64,000 nt of DNA, from assembly GCA_038211295.1 (NCBI GenBank), contig JBBQVS010000009.1, positions 19,331 to 83,330 on the forward strand, given 5' to 3'. The notes under the pieces were generated by a model, which saw only the letters and a list, made by a program, of their open reading frames with translations, was not told the DNA's origin and did not search any database. Made by a program: the position numbers and the translations under genes. The DNA comes from JBBQVS01 sp038211295. GTDB taxonomy: Bacteria > Chloroflexota > Ktedonobacteria > Ktedonobacterales > Ktedonobacteraceae. Positions 42,658-52,354 of the stretch are shown piece by piece (position 1 is the first letter of the stretch; each line of letters opens with the position of its first letter).

Positions 42658-42842
42658 GTTGACCCCGTTCCCTCTACATAGGACGGTCTTCAGTAAGAAC
42701 ACTGTTACAATAGCATACGATGATACCGAGCGACAAGCAAGTCGCCAGAAGTACCATTCTTTCTCTCTCTACACAAAGAAACGTGCCGTGCGCAAAATCT
42801 TGCACATTGCTCCACGGCACGCTTTGCCAGACTCCTTTCACG

Positions 42843-45842
42843 TTACCCGCGCACGTCCTTTTTCTTGAGGAAGTAAGCCGTAAGGCCACCCAGTATCAGA
42901 ATCGTCGCGACCAGGAAGAACCAGCAGATTAACAGGTGTCCAGTTGCTTCGGCCTGACTGTACTTCGAGAAAAGCGTCCCTTGAAATGACCAGGTATCCA
43001 GACGGAGTGGCCCCCCATGCAGTCCTACCGAGGAACCCATCGCCGCCATTGCCCAACGCGCGGGAAAGAACGCCGCCAGTGTCGCGATGAAGGGATTATC
43101 CAGCTTGAAGATAATTCCTGAAAAGATGACCTGCGGTATAAGGATAAGCGGCACAATACTCATCGCACGGTCATTGTTCGGCACCAGCGCGGAGACGGTT
43201 AGCCCCGTCATCAGGCCCGCAAGCGATGTTAGGGCCATTGTTATATAGATTTCCAGCAGTGGTGGTAAAAACGTAGCGTGTGGAAATGGTGCTTTCAAGC
43301 TCACCATCACCGTGAGTACGAAGCTTTGCGCCAGACAGAGCAGACCAAGCACGACAATCTTCGAGAACATATACGGCGCGATGCCCAGATTGACGGTGCG
43401 TTCGCGCTTGTAAATTGGGGCTTCTTTGACGATTTCACGCGCACCATTGATGCACCCGAACATGACAGCGGCAAACGCCATGATGAAGAGAATCGTTTCC
43501 GCGTCCCCACCACCTTCTGAGACGCCTTGATCCAGCAATTCCGCCTGTGTTTTGCCCTGTGAGGCCGCGAATTGCGCCCCCTGTGGACTGAAAATGTCGT
43601 TGCTTAGCTCCTGACAACTACGGTACACTACCCGTTGTCCATTCGTGGTGATGTTGCCGTGACAGAATACGGCACCTTTGGGATTGTCGACGGAGAAGAT
43701 GGCGGGATTGGCAAGCACCAGCAAGACAAGGCCGATAATCGGAGCCTGCAAGAGCAGAATCAGCAAGTTGCCCACATCGTTGCGGAGCAGTTCCAGGTAA
43801 CGCGAAGAGAGCAGGCCAAACTGCTTCCAGGGATTGCCACGCTTGGGTTTGCTCACGGCAGCTACGGGTGCGGCCGCGTTGACGACTCGCGCACGGTCTC
43901 GACGAAGCGGTGTGTCCACATATTTCATGAAGTCGCTTGATTGACGGAAGCGTGTCTCGGCATCCTGTGGAATGGTCGATGTGTCGTCTGGCGGCTCCAG
44001 TGTGCTGTAAATTTCGGCGAAGTCGCTCTTGCCGAAGTACGCTTTTGCCTCGTCGGGCGGGCCAAAGTACGCCAGGCGTCCACCACGACACAGGAAGCAG
44101 ACATAATCGCACGACTTGATATTGTTTGTCGCATGTGTCACCAGCACGATGGTGCGACCCCGATCCGCGAGGGTGCGGAGCAATTGCATCATCTTGCGGT
44201 CAAGTCCGGGGTCAAGGCCCGATGTTGGCTCATCGAGAAAGAAGACGTTGGGGTCCGCGAGCAGTTCCAGAGCGATGGAGACGCGCTTGCGCTGACCGCC
44301 CGAAAGCTTGCTCACCAGCACGGAGCGGCGGAACGTCATATCTACATCGACAAGCACCTCGTCAATGCGCTGCTTGATCTGCTGCTCCGTAAAGTCGCTG
44401 GGAAGACGAAGTTTCGCGGCATAGTACAGGGCGCGTTCAACAGTCAGGTCGCGGTGAATAATATCGTCCTGCGGCACATAGCCAAGCTGTGTACTGAACG
44501 AGGCCAGGTTTTTGTAGTAGTCCTGCCCGTTGTAAAGCACCATTCCCTGTTGCGCGGGTCGCAGACCGTTCAACACATCCATCAAGGTGGACTTACCCGC
44601 GCCAGAGCCACCGACCAGTGCGACAAAACTGCGTGGCGGAATGGAGATAGAGATATCGTTGATGATAACCGTTCTATCATTGCCTACCGCTTTGGTAACG
44701 TTTAGCGCGTCAATGCGAATACCATCGCGCTCGTCATGTTGAGTAAGTTCAGTCCCGGTATAGATAAGCTTGAATGGCCCAATGCGAACCTCATTGCCAA
44801 CCTGAAGCACCTGATCGCGTACAAGCCGCCCACCGACATACACATGATTGGTACTACCCAGATCGACCATCTTATAGTCATTGCCGACTCTTTCGAGACG
44901 CGCGTGATGACCAGAGACCTGTGGATGATTGAGCACGACCATATTGTCGGGTGCGCGTCCAATTGTGATAACGGCGGCCCCCAGTTGGAACGGCTTGATT
45001 TCGGGAACGGTTTCCTGTGCCGCGCCGCTTCCGTCATTGTAGGTAAGCGTGACAAATGAACCATGCTCGTCGGCGATACGAAAGAAGTCACCGCGCACAA
45101 GCACCTTGCGGAACGGGGTGCTACCACGATACACCTTTCCGTTATAACTCAGGCCATTAGCTGTCGAGCCTTTCTGTGGGTGTGGATGCACAATCACAAG
45201 TTGCCCACCCTCGCGTACAATCTGCGCGTGTAAGCCTGAAACCGTTGGCCTGTTGATAATAATATCGTTCGAGGGGTCGCGTCCAATGCTAAAAACCTGT
45301 TTTGTTGGCGGCAATGAATAGTGCTTTTTCTCTGTATCAGTATTTGCTGTGACTTCCAGCGAGGGTATCGCTGTTCCGCCAGCGAGAGAGACGTTTTGTG
45401 TCGGCGACGCATTGTACAGCGCGGGTGTGGACACAACAGGCGGCGGCGGTACGGGTTGCGCCACTGGGCGTCCTACTAGTGGTGGTGCAGGTGGTGCAAC
45501 AGGGTGTGCCATAGATGGTGTTCTGCCTACGTTGCTGCTTTGAAAGCGGAAGGTGATACTTGTGCCTAAACTGATCGTGTCTTTATCGTTGATCTGCCCC
45601 TGTTGGACAGCGCGACTGTTGACGCTCAAGGTATTTTGTGGTGCGAGTTTTGTGATTGACCACGCGCCATTGGTATAGCTAATCTGAGCATGATGACGTG
45701 AAATAGACGCGTCGGCGAGTACAATATCGTTGGTTGGTTCGCGTCCAATCGTGAGGACAGGCTTTGTGATTGGAAATGTTTTGCCTACCTGTGAACCCGT
45801 CAGGAAGGTTATTGAGCCAAGTTGCCCGTTCATGACATCCAT
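42843..45842 (-). CDS. ABC transporter (ABCG type) with three N-terminal FHA domains
   Basis: 999 residues. Three FHA domains lie at about 25-100, 190-265 and 285-365, each with the phosphothreonine-binding pattern GR-(E/D/A)P-x-N and S-x-x-H (IGREPTNDIVL...ISRHHAQI; IGRDPSNDIII...VSGLHAQI; IGRAPDNMVVL...VSGHHARL). A proline-rich linker separates the first two. The ATPase has Walker A GGSGAGKST (about 408-416), LSGGQRKRVSIA and FFLDEPTSGLDPG with VLVTHATNN. A membrane domain of about six helices ends the protein. The order ATPase-then-membrane is that of ABCG half-transporters. Mycobacterial Rv1747 has a similar plan with two FHA domains and is regulated by a Ser/Thr kinase. Here control by phosphothreonine partners, such as the kinases at 20-26 kb, is a fair inference. 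Confidence 0.93.
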   Translation of the reverse strand: MDVMNGQLGSITFLTGSQVGKTFPITKPVLTIGREPTNDIVLADASISRHHAQISYTNGAWSITKLAPQNTLSVNSRAVQQGQINDKDTISLGTSITFRFQSSNVGRTPSMAHPVAPPAPPLVGRPVAQPVPPPPVVSTPALYNASPTQNVSLAGGTAIPSLEVTANTDTEKKHYSLPPTKQVFSIGRDPSNDIIINRPTVSGLHAQIVREGGQLVIVHPHPQKGSTANGLSYNGKVYRGSTPFRKVLVRGDFFRIADEHGSFVTLTYNDGSGAAQETVPEIKPFQLGAAVITIGRAPDNMVVLNHPQVSGHHARLERVGNDYKMVDLGSTNHVYVGGRLVRDQVLQVGNEVRIGPFKLIYTGTELTQHDERDGIRIDALNVTKAVGNDRTVIINDISISIPPRSFVALVGGSGAGKSTLMDVLNGLRPAQQGMVLYNGQDYYKNLASFSTQLGYVPQDDIIHRDLTVERALYYAAKLRLPSDFTEQQIKQRIDEVLVDVDMTFRRSVLVSKLSGGQRKRVSIALELLADPNVFFLDEPTSGLDPGLDRKMMQLLRTLADRGRTIVLVTHATNNIKSCDYVCFLCRGGRLAYFGPPDEAKAYFGKSDFAEIYSTLEPPDDTSTIPQDAETRFRQSSDFMKYVDTPLRRDRARVVNAAAPVAAVSKPKRGNPWKQFGLLSSRYLELLRNDVGNLLILLLQAPIIGLVLLVLANPAIFSVDNPKGAVFCHGNITTNGQRVVYRSCQELSNDIFSPQGAQFAASQGKTQAELLDQGVSEGGGDAETILFIMAFAAVMFGCINGAREIVKEAPIYKRERTVNLGIAPYMFSKIVVLGLLCLAQSFVLTVMVSLKAPFPHATFLPPLLEIYITMALTSLAGLMTGLTVSALVPNNDRAMSIVPLILIPQVIFSGIIFKLDNPFIATLAAFFPARWAMAAMGSSVGLHGGPLRLDTWSFQGTLFSKYSQAEATGHLLICWFFLVATILILGGLTAYFLKKKDVRG

Positions 45843-46077
45843 ACAGCATTGATGGTCGTAGCGAGTATACGACCACTCCTTTCCACTTGCAAAAATAGCG
45901 GGTTGCTAGTGACATACTCCATGCGTAGAATGCAGGGGCTTCTACGCTGTTGCCAGCGTTGGGTGTGTCCCACCCGAAACTAAGAATTAGACCTCTTTGA
46001 TCTCGTTGCTGACAAGTATACTGTACTGATATTCCCCTGACAAGTAACTATTCCACAACCTCTCGGCTCTCTCTGGT

Positions 46078-47394
46078 TCAGGTTTGCCCCTTGTGAATGA
46101 TAATATCGCCCGTACTCACATCGAGCGTGAGTACGGCGGCGGATTGCGCTGTCGCGGCGGCATTTAGAGGGCCGCGGTACGTGGTGGAGCCGCCGCTTGT
46201 AGTCGCGCTGATCGGAAAGTCGCTGTGAATGGTGCCGACATTAGTATTCGCGCTAAGCACAACATTGGTAGCTGTAGGGAGCGTAACATCGAGCTTCCCC
46301 TGTTCGCTTCGCACGACAAAGCTCGCCTGTGTCGTGGGATCGCTGGGTGCCGCGAGCAAACCACTGAGCGTCACGTTTCCCTGTTGCGTACCAATGCTGG
46401 AACCACTAATCAGCGTCGCATGAGTTACGCTGACACTGCCAGTCGTTCCCACAAGATGCAATATACCTGTGATGCCATCGACAGTGATATTGCCTAGTGC
46501 CGCCTGAATCGTGAACTGGGGCGGAATACCCGCGCTCGCTAGCAGTTTCGCGGTCAGAGTAATCTTAATGTCCACAGCATCACCCGCGCTACGAATGAAA
46601 CCATCGCTATTGGGAATAACCGTATTGACGAGTAGCGCACCGCCCGTTGTGCCTGCTGGTGCCTGTGCCGTTGGCGTTCCTGACGCTGGCGCAGAGCTGC
46701 ACGCGAGACTTTGCGCTCCCGCGTTGGACTGTTGAATCGCGATAGTGATACGCCCAAACTCTGTGTCCGCGCTTGCTCTGTTCGCGCTATGCACGGTTTT
46801 GGTTGTCTTGATGCTCGGCGTTGTCGCGTTCGGGTCAAAAACAACGCTGACATTGCCTGTCTTGTTACACACTTGCAGTTGCGCTAAACTTGCGAGCGTA
46901 ATTGTTTGTGTCGCGTCGCTGGTGAATGTTTGCGTGCTGGCACCATTAAGTCCACTCTTGCCAATAATCGGTATGCTACCCGTTTGCGCGAAGCGCACAC
47001 CAAGCACAATGGCTATGCCGACGCCGGCGATTGCCAAAAGTAATCCTAGCGCACACCCGCCAAATAAAGCAGGCCAGACGCGCCGCTTTTTCAGTGGGCG
47101 TAGTGACCGCGCAGATCTCGTGACCCGCGCAGGTCGTTGCTCGGTGGGTGCGTAGGGTTGCTGCTGTGGTCGTTGTGAACGCTGGGGCTGTTGCGGACGT
47201 GGTGGAGGTGTTTGTTGTATGCGTTGAGTTGCGCGTCTCCGCACGGGAGCCTGTCGCCGTGTCGGTGGCTCTTCATATCCTTCTTCATTGTATCCGTCCG
47301 CCTCTTCACCTGCGTATTCTTCCTCACGGGGGGCTTCCGCGCGTCTGCGACGCCTCCCTCTCTCATCCTCCGGACTTATTTTTCCATTACCCAT
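46078..47394 (-). CDS. Membrane-anchored surface protein with DUF4097-like beta region
   Basis: 438 residues from an ATG at 47394 with GAGAGAG nearby; a GTG seven codons earlier overlaps that site. The first 105 residues are disordered and cytosolic, very rich in Arg, Glu, Pro and Gln (RGRRRRRAEAP, QRIQQTPPPRPQQPQRSQ). One membrane helix follows (ALFGGCALGLLLAIAGVGIA). The outer part is Thr/Ser/Gly-rich and made of short strands repeating G-x-(I/V)-x-(V/L)-x-G, for example ALGNITVDGITGILHLVGTT and IGTQQGNVTLSGLL, the pattern of DUF4097-type beta-helix adhesin-like domains. It lies alone between the FHA transporter and the MFS exporter on the same strand. Function unknown. Confidence 0.8.
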   Translation of the reverse strand: MGNGKISPEDERGRRRRRAEAPREEEYAGEEADGYNEEGYEEPPTRRQAPVRRRATQRIQQTPPPRPQQPQRSQRPQQQPYAPTEQRPARVTRSARSLRPLKKRRVWPALFGGCALGLLLAIAGVGIAIVLGVRFAQTGSIPIIGKSGLNGASTQTFTSDATQTITLASLAQLQVCNKTGNVSVVFDPNATTPSIKTTKTVHSANRASADTEFGRITIAIQQSNAGAQSLACSSAPASGTPTAQAPAGTTGGALLVNTVIPNSDGFIRSAGDAVDIKITLTAKLLASAGIPPQFTIQAALGNITVDGITGILHLVGTTGSVSVTHATLISGSSIGTQQGNVTLSGLLAAPSDPTTQASFVVRSEQGKLDVTLPTATNVVLSANTNVGTIHSDFPISATTSGGSTTYRGPLNAAATAQSAAVLTLDVSTGDIIIHKGQT

Positions 47395-47449
47395 CAACTT
47401 CTCTCTCTCCTGCACGCGCTATACGGTGTGGGCGCGACACTGGATTTCA

Positions 47450-49150
47450 CTATACAAGCGCGTCTGTACGGCTCTTTTTGCTTTCCTCAGTAGAACGAAC
47501 GGGTAGGGACACACGTTTTCTTCCTTCTAAGAAGAGTGCTGGCACAAGCGCGAACAGACAAACGACGCCAGCCGCGAGAAAGATGTCCGTATAGACCGTA
47601 TGCGCCGCGCCTACAAGATAGTTACCATACAAAGTATTGTACGCGGCACTGCCAAACTTTGTGCCTGGTGGCGCGACAAAGAATGCCGCCAGTGCGCGAA
47701 AACGACCCAGGCCCCACGAGGTAAGCGCGGCAAGGCCAAGAATCATACCCACCATGCGTAGCACCGTCACGAGCGACGAGGCCATGCCCAGCTGCCGCTC
47801 ATTCGACGCGTTAATCGCGCTTGTGCCAATTGGGGCGATGACAAGCCCAAAGCCAAAACCAGCAATCAGGGTACTAACCGTTATCTGCGTCCAACCGACA
47901 TTAAGAGGCCAGAGATGCATCAACCAGAAGCCCAGCGCGGTAGGCAATAGCCCAAGTATCGCTGTCCAGCGACAGGTGATTCGTGTACATAACCAGCCGC
48001 CAAGCACGGCTCCCACCGGAATCATCGCGGTTAGCCGCAAGAGTGCTAACCCGCTATCGAGGGCGGGACGGTTAAGCACGGTTGCGACAAAAATAGGAAT
48101 ATCAGCCATCGCGATAATCAGGGCCGCTCCGACAAGTAAGCTCACAAGCGCGGACGCTGAGAAGGTGTTGTTCTTGAAAAGTGAGAGTTCAATCACGGGC
48201 CACTGTTTCCGCCGTTCACGCACTATCTCAAAGCCGAGAAAGAGCACGAAGAGCAATAACGCGGCGGCAAGTAGCAATGGATTGTTCTGTACAGGGGCAA
48301 CCCCCGACGCGGTTGTGGTTGCTGGTGTAATCTGCGCGGCCTCTTGCGCCAGGCCGAGGCTAAGGCAGGTAAGTGAGACACCTAGCAGAAGCGTGCCGAG
48401 TATGTCGATGCGGAACCGTTGGTGGGGCATGGCGGACGTCGGGACATGTGCGGGAATGAAACGCCAGACGAGTACGAGCAGGAGCGCGACAATCGGTAGG
48501 TTGAGATAGAAAATCATAGGCCAGCCTGAAAGCTGGAGGATAAGCGAGCCATAGAGCGGCCCCAGCACGCCACCCGCCTCCGTTACCATCCCAATCAGGC
48601 CGATAGCAAGGCCGCGCCGCTCCCAGCCATAGAAATCGCCCGCAATCGCCATCGCCACAGGCACAACGGCTCCTCCGCCCGCAGCTTGTACAAACCGTGC
48701 CGCGACAAGCCAGATCAAGCCCGGCGAATCAGTATTTGCGCCGAGCGTTTGTAGAGGCGCGACAAGTTGTGTACCCAGGTCGCTATTGCCCAGCATTGGG
48801 GCGAGTCCGCATAAAAGCGATCCAAGAGCGAAGATGCCCAGGCAGAGCAGAAGTATGCGGCGGCGTCCGTACAGGTCAGAGACGCGACCCATCAGGGGCA
48901 TCACAATCACGTAGCCCAGCAAGTAGCCACTAATAATCCAGGCGGCGCGGTCAATCTGGTTGATTGGAATACTAAGGTCAGTCACAATCTGGGGCAGTGC
49001 CGTCACGACAACAGTCTGGTCGAGCGCGGTCAGAAAGACGGCAATCGACGCCGCCAGCAACGCGAGCGCGGCGGCGTGGTTCGCACGGTGAGGCAATGGA
49101 CTGTTGCGAGAGAGTCCAGGACGCGGAGAAATCACATCATGTCCGTGCAT
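47450..49150 (-). CDS. MFS exporter, DHA2 (EmrB/QacA, P55-like) family
   Basis: 566 residues with 14 predicted helices. Motif A-type loop appears as GRVSDLYGRRRILLLC after helix 2, and the family start motif as AVFLTALDQTVVVTALPQI (motif D1). Motif C-like GGVLGPLYGSLI lies in helix 5. DHA2 transporters are proton-driven exporters of drugs or lipids. The gene starts 15 bases after a LprG-like lipoprotein gene, which is the same order as in the mycobacterial lprG-p55 operon, where both proteins move triacylglyceride-type lipids and affect drug tolerance. This context makes lipid export a better guess than pure drug efflux. Confidence 0.92.
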   Translation of the reverse strand: MHGHDVISPRPGLSRNSPLPHRANHAAALALLAASIAVFLTALDQTVVVTALPQIVTDLSIPINQIDRAAWIISGYLLGYVIVMPLMGRVSDLYGRRRILLLCLGIFALGSLLCGLAPMLGNSDLGTQLVAPLQTLGANTDSPGLIWLVAARFVQAAGGGAVVPVAMAIAGDFYGWERRGLAIGLIGMVTEAGGVLGPLYGSLILQLSGWPMIFYLNLPIVALLLVLVWRFIPAHVPTSAMPHQRFRIDILGTLLLGVSLTCLSLGLAQEAAQITPATTTASGVAPVQNNPLLLAAALLLFVLFLGFEIVRERRKQWPVIELSLFKNNTFSASALVSLLVGAALIIAMADIPIFVATVLNRPALDSGLALLRLTAMIPVGAVLGGWLCTRITCRWTAILGLLPTALGFWLMHLWPLNVGWTQITVSTLIAGFGFGLVIAPIGTSAINASNERQLGMASSLVTVLRMVGMILGLAALTSWGLGRFRALAAFFVAPPGTKFGSAAYNTLYGNYLVGAAHTVYTDIFLAAGVVCLFALVPALFLEGRKRVSLPVRSTEESKKSRTDALV

Positions 49151-49165
49151 GAATAGTCTCTTTCC

Positions 49166-49876
49166 TTAGATTGGCGCGACAATAGAAATGCTTTCGTTGA
49201 ATTTCGAGAGTTTGAAGGTTCGCACCGTCTGGTTCGTATCGCCCTGTATCGCGATGCCCGTAATGCGAATCTGGTAGGGCAGATTGTCGGATTTGCCGAT
49301 GCAGGTTGTTGTGTCGACCTTCGAGCCTGCGGGTGTTCCGCCGCCCGTGATGCCCTGAATATCTTTCGCGTTGAGCTTGCCATTGATGTTCCAGCAAGCC
49401 TTGCCATCAACTGTGCTGTCCGCTGGTGTGCTGGGATTTTCAAGCAGGCCAAGAATAGCGACGATTCCCGTTTTAGAGTCCGAGAGTGTGCGCGGGTCGA
49501 GCAAGCCAGTCGTTGGCTGCCACTTGCCACTAATGGGATCGGTCACGTACTGCTTGTCGCCAAGCGAAATAATTTTGACCTTGACAACGTTGCCCAGCAC
49601 TAGCGCGTTCGCGTCTGCCTGAAGCTTATCGGGTACAACCGTATCACCGTCGGCACTTTTCACGACGAGAAAACCGCCCGCGCCCGCGTTGTCCGCGACA
49701 AGATTGAAATGATAGGCGGTCACTTTCTGAAATGCCGCTTGCGCGTTCTTGAGTATCTGTTGTGCGCTGGGCGTTGTCGCTGCCGTATCGCCACCACAGG
49801 CTGTAAAGAGAACCGCGCAAATAAGCAGTAGGAGAAGAGGGAGCGCATGTAGCGAACGAACAAAGCATCTCGGCAT
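49166..49876 (-). CDS. LppX/LprAFG-family lipoprotein
   Basis: 236 residues from an ATG at 49876 with AAAGGGGAAA seven bases upstream; a longer frame is open but not supported. A lipoprotein signal ends in LFTACGG, giving an N-terminal acylated Cys, so the protein is bound to the outer face of the membrane. The mature part fits LppX/LprAFG: ILKNAQAAFQKVTAYHFNLV, DKLQADANALVLGNVVKVKI, KQYVTDPISGKWQPTTGLLD. In mycobacteria this fold has a large hydrophobic cavity for lipids, and LprG is cotranscribed with the exporter P55. The DHA2 exporter gene here begins 15 bases after its stop codon. Confidence 0.9.
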   Translation of the reverse strand: MPRCFVRSLHALPLLLLLICAVLFTACGGDTAATTPSAQQILKNAQAAFQKVTAYHFNLVADNAGAGGFLVVKSADGDTVVPDKLQADANALVLGNVVKVKIISLGDKQYVTDPISGKWQPTTGLLDPRTLSDSKTGIVAILGLLENPSTPADSTVDGKACWNINGKLNAKDIQGITGGGTPAGSKVDTTTCIGKSDNLPYQIRITGIAIQGDTNQTVRTFKLSKFNESISIVAPI

Positions 49877-50047
49877 GAATATTTCCCCTTTTTGAAAAAT
49901 AAGCTGATGAATAGTGTTGAGATGAGACCAGGGCATTCGTTTCTATTGTACCATACAAGGGGAGAGAGCTTATCACGATAGTGTGTGTATTACTATACTA
50001 TGCAGGGCAAGGTACGGAAAAGCTCAGCAAAACGTTTCAAGAAAACC

Positions 50048-50076
50048 TTTTCATTATGCTCATCGCACGTTATAAT
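50048..50076 (+). promoter_or_regulatory. Possible promoter for the MBL - M50 - HD operon
   Basis: TATAAT at 50071-50076 is a perfect -10 box; the best -35 at 17 bases is TTTTCA (50048-50053), which is weak. The start codon lies 45 bases downstream of the -10 box. Confidence 0.4.
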
Positions 50077-50120
50077 GGGAACAACCAGTAATTGTATTTG
50101 GCTGTGGCAGGAGTATGGCT

Positions 50121-51050
50121 ATGTCGATTGAGCAATGTTTCCTTGTTCGCTTCTGGGGTGTGCGCGGGAGCTATCCCACGCCAGGAGCGCAGACGGTGCG
50201 TCACGGTGGCAATACATCATGCGTTGAGATACAGGTGGGAAACGGAAAGGGGCATACGCTGATTTTCGACGCGGGAAGTGGCATCATTCGGCTGGGTGAG
50301 GAGATAATGGAGCGAACGAGACAGAATACAATGCTTGATGTTGCGCTTTTTATCACACATGGACACGGCGATCATCTGATTGGCTTTCCCTTTTTCGCTC
50401 CGCTCTTTGATGCGCGTACTGCGTTGCACATCTTTGGGCCACACCTTGTAGACTATAATATCGAGCAACTCGTAACCCAACTGATGTCTCCACCGTATTT
50501 CCCTGTAGACATGCATGATTTGCCTTCGCGTCGTGTCTTCCATACAATCGCGGATGAGCAGTGCATTGTGTGGAGCAGTGAGCAGACAGCACCAGTGATT
50601 GGCGTGTTGCCTCACGTTGTACGGGCTGGCGAGGTGTGCGTGTCGGCGCAGTTTACGCAAAGTCATCCCAAAGACGGTGCCGTTATTTATAAAATAGAAT
50701 ATGCGGGGCGGCGTGTGGTGTATGCAACTGATGTAGAGTGGGAGCAGGGATGCGAGCCAGACTTTCTTGCCTTTATAGAGGGGGCCGATCTGCTCATTCA
50801 TGATGCCCAATATACGCGCTATGACTACCAACATTTGAAACACGGCTTTGGACACAGCACAATAGAAATGGCGGTAGAGGCCGCCCGCGCCGCCCATGTT
50901 CGCGAATTGGTACTCTTTCACCATGAACCAACCTATGATGACGTGCAGTTGGATCGTATGGAGGCGGAGGCACAGACGCATTTCGCACGCACCCGTTCAG
51001 CGCGTGAAGGTATGGAAATTGATCTTCTTACTAGCAAAAGGACTGAGTGA
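50121..51050 (+). CDS. MBL-fold metal-dependent hydrolase
   Basis: 309 residues from an ATG at 50121, seven bases after GGAG; the ATG six bases earlier is too close to that site. The metallo-beta-lactamase motif FITHGHGDHLIGFPFF provides HxHxDH, and later ligands are in FTQSHPKDG, VYATDVEW and LVLFHHEPTYDD. The start FWGVRGSYPTPGAQTVRHGG is found in a group of stand-alone MBL proteins annotated as phosphodiesterase-like or PqqB-like; the true substrate is not known. Its stop overlaps the start of the M50 peptidase by four bases (GTGA), and an HD-domain gene follows, so three hydrolase-type genes form one operon. Confidence 0.88.
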   Translation: MSIEQCFLVRFWGVRGSYPTPGAQTVRHGGNTSCVEIQVGNGKGHTLIFDAGSGIIRLGEEIMERTRQNTMLDVALFITHGHGDHLIGFPFFAPLFDARTALHIFGPHLVDYNIEQLVTQLMSPPYFPVDMHDLPSRRVFHTIADEQCIVWSSEQTAPVIGVLPHVVRAGEVCVSAQFTQSHPKDGAVIYKIEYAGRRVVYATDVEWEQGCEPDFLAFIEGADLLIHDAQYTRYDYQHLKHGFGHSTIEMAVEAARAAHVRELVLFHHEPTYDDVQLDRMEAEAQTHFARTRSAREGMEIDLLTSKRTE

Positions 51051-51805
51051 AAATAGCTATGCTGCATGACGAAACTATAAATGTTCTTCTGGCTTTGATG
51101 ATTGTTGGCTCATTTCTCTTAGCCATTGCCCTGCATGAATGTGGACATGCGCTTATGGCACGCTGGCTTGGGGATCGCACACCACAGATGGAGGGCCGCC
51201 AGTCGCTGAGCCTGGCTTCACATATCGACCCTGTAGGTCTTTTAATGTGTGCTATTCTCGCCTTCCAACCCATCGGTCTGTTTCCTGTTGGCTTTGGTTG
51301 GGGCAAACCCGTGAAGGCCGATCCCTGGAAGATGCGCGTTGGTGCCAATCTTGGGTTGTTCACCGTCGCGATAGCTGGCCCTCTCTTCAATCTGCTTATC
51401 GGTCTTCTTTCCGCTGTTCTTGTGCGCTTCTCCTACCCATATCTCATTCATAATCTGTTCGCGATACGTTTGCTTCAATTGTTAATCGTCTTCGCCACCG
51501 TCAATGTCTGTCTGACACTGTTCAATCTGCTACCACTGTACCCGCTCGATGGCTACCAGATTGTGTATACGCTGCTGCCAAGCAAGCAGGCGGTACAGTT
51601 CGCCAAATCTGGCCCCTATGGGCCATTTATCATTCTGGCTCTCTTTTTCTTTGTACCCTTTCTCGCGCGACTCTCCGGTCTCGGTTCGTTTCCCCTCTTT
51701 CAACTGACGCATTACATCACGCTTGGTGCGCTGAATATCCTCGCACTGGTTGTCGGCCCCTTGCCCGCCAGCTTTGATTTTCTTCAGTACATTTATGCGA
51801 TGTAG
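51047..51805 (+). CDS. M50-family site-2-type membrane metallopeptidase
   Basis: 252 residues from a GTG at 51047 that overlaps the upstream stop (GTGA); an ATG at 51059 is the other candidate. About six membrane helices. The zinc motif HECGH lies in AIALHECGHALMARWLG near residue 28, and the third ligand in LFNLLPLYPLDGYQI near 160, the motif of the YwhC/RseP-like branch of M50. Such enzymes cleave membrane-spanning segments or process regulators; this short branch has no PDZ domain. It lies between an MBL hydrolase and an HD-domain gene, both tightly coupled. Confidence 0.9.
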   Translation: MKIAMLHDETINVLLALMIVGSFLLAIALHECGHALMARWLGDRTPQMEGRQSLSLASHIDPVGLLMCAILAFQPIGLFPVGFGWGKPVKADPWKMRVGANLGLFTVAIAGPLFNLLIGLLSAVLVRFSYPYLIHNLFAIRLLQLLIVFATVNVCLTLFNLLPLYPLDGYQIVYTLLPSKQAVQFAKSGPYGPFIILALFFFVPFLARLSGLGSFPLFQLTHYITLGALNILALVVGPLPASFDFLQYIYAM

Positions 51806-52354
51806 ATGAATAGAAAGCTAATGAGTGTATGGTCTCATGCCATACTGTATCGCCTGGGGCAGGGATGGCAGCAGCTTGGTTTTGTCGCGCCTCTTTCGCT
51901 GGACGACCAGCAGGAGGTACAACGCTGGTTGTCATCTGCGGCCCTATCGCTTTTCTTCACAATGTCACTTGCCGATCAGCAGCATAGTCTGCGCGTCTGT
52001 CGTGGCCTACAGATGCGTGGATGCATCGAGGCCGATCTGCTTATGGCAGCTTTGCTACATGATGTCGGCAAAGCGCAGGGCCGCGTTCCTTTCTGGACAC
52101 GGCCCGTGCTTGTGCTGGGAAAACGCTGTGCGCCGCGCCTGCTCGCACGACTGATCGTCGCGCCATCCCAATTCGAGCAACTGCGTGTGCCGCGATGGAG
52201 ACGCGCCCTGAGCTATACATGGTGGCACGCCGATGTGGGGGCAGACCTCGCGGCGGACGTCGGGCTTTCGGAGCAAGCGGTTCTATATATTCGCACGCAT
52301 CATCAACCCGATGGGCCGGCGGCAACACTCCACCTTGTCGACGAGGTATCGTGA
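51806..52354 (+). CDS. HD-domain phosphohydrolase
   Basis: 182 residues; its ATG follows the M50 stop codon without a gap. The HD superfamily ligands are visible: His in DQQHSLRVCRGL, the His-Asp pair in AALLHDVGKAQGRV, His in TWWHADVGADLAADVGLSE and His/Asp in IRTHHQPDG with ADEV-type end LVDEVS. HD proteins hydrolyse phosphates of nucleotides or cyclic nucleotides. Position 86-125 holds an insert with WTRPVLVLGKRCAPRLLARLI that is hydrophobic and basic and may touch the membrane. The substrate is unknown. Confidence 0.88.
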   Translation: MNRKLMSVWSHAILYRLGQGWQQLGFVAPLSLDDQQEVQRWLSSAALSLFFTMSLADQQHSLRVCRGLQMRGCIEADLLMAALLHDVGKAQGRVPFWTRPVLVLGKRCAPRLLARLIVAPSQFEQLRVPRWRRALSYTWWHADVGADLAADVGLSEQAVLYIRTHHQPDGPAATLHLVDEVS

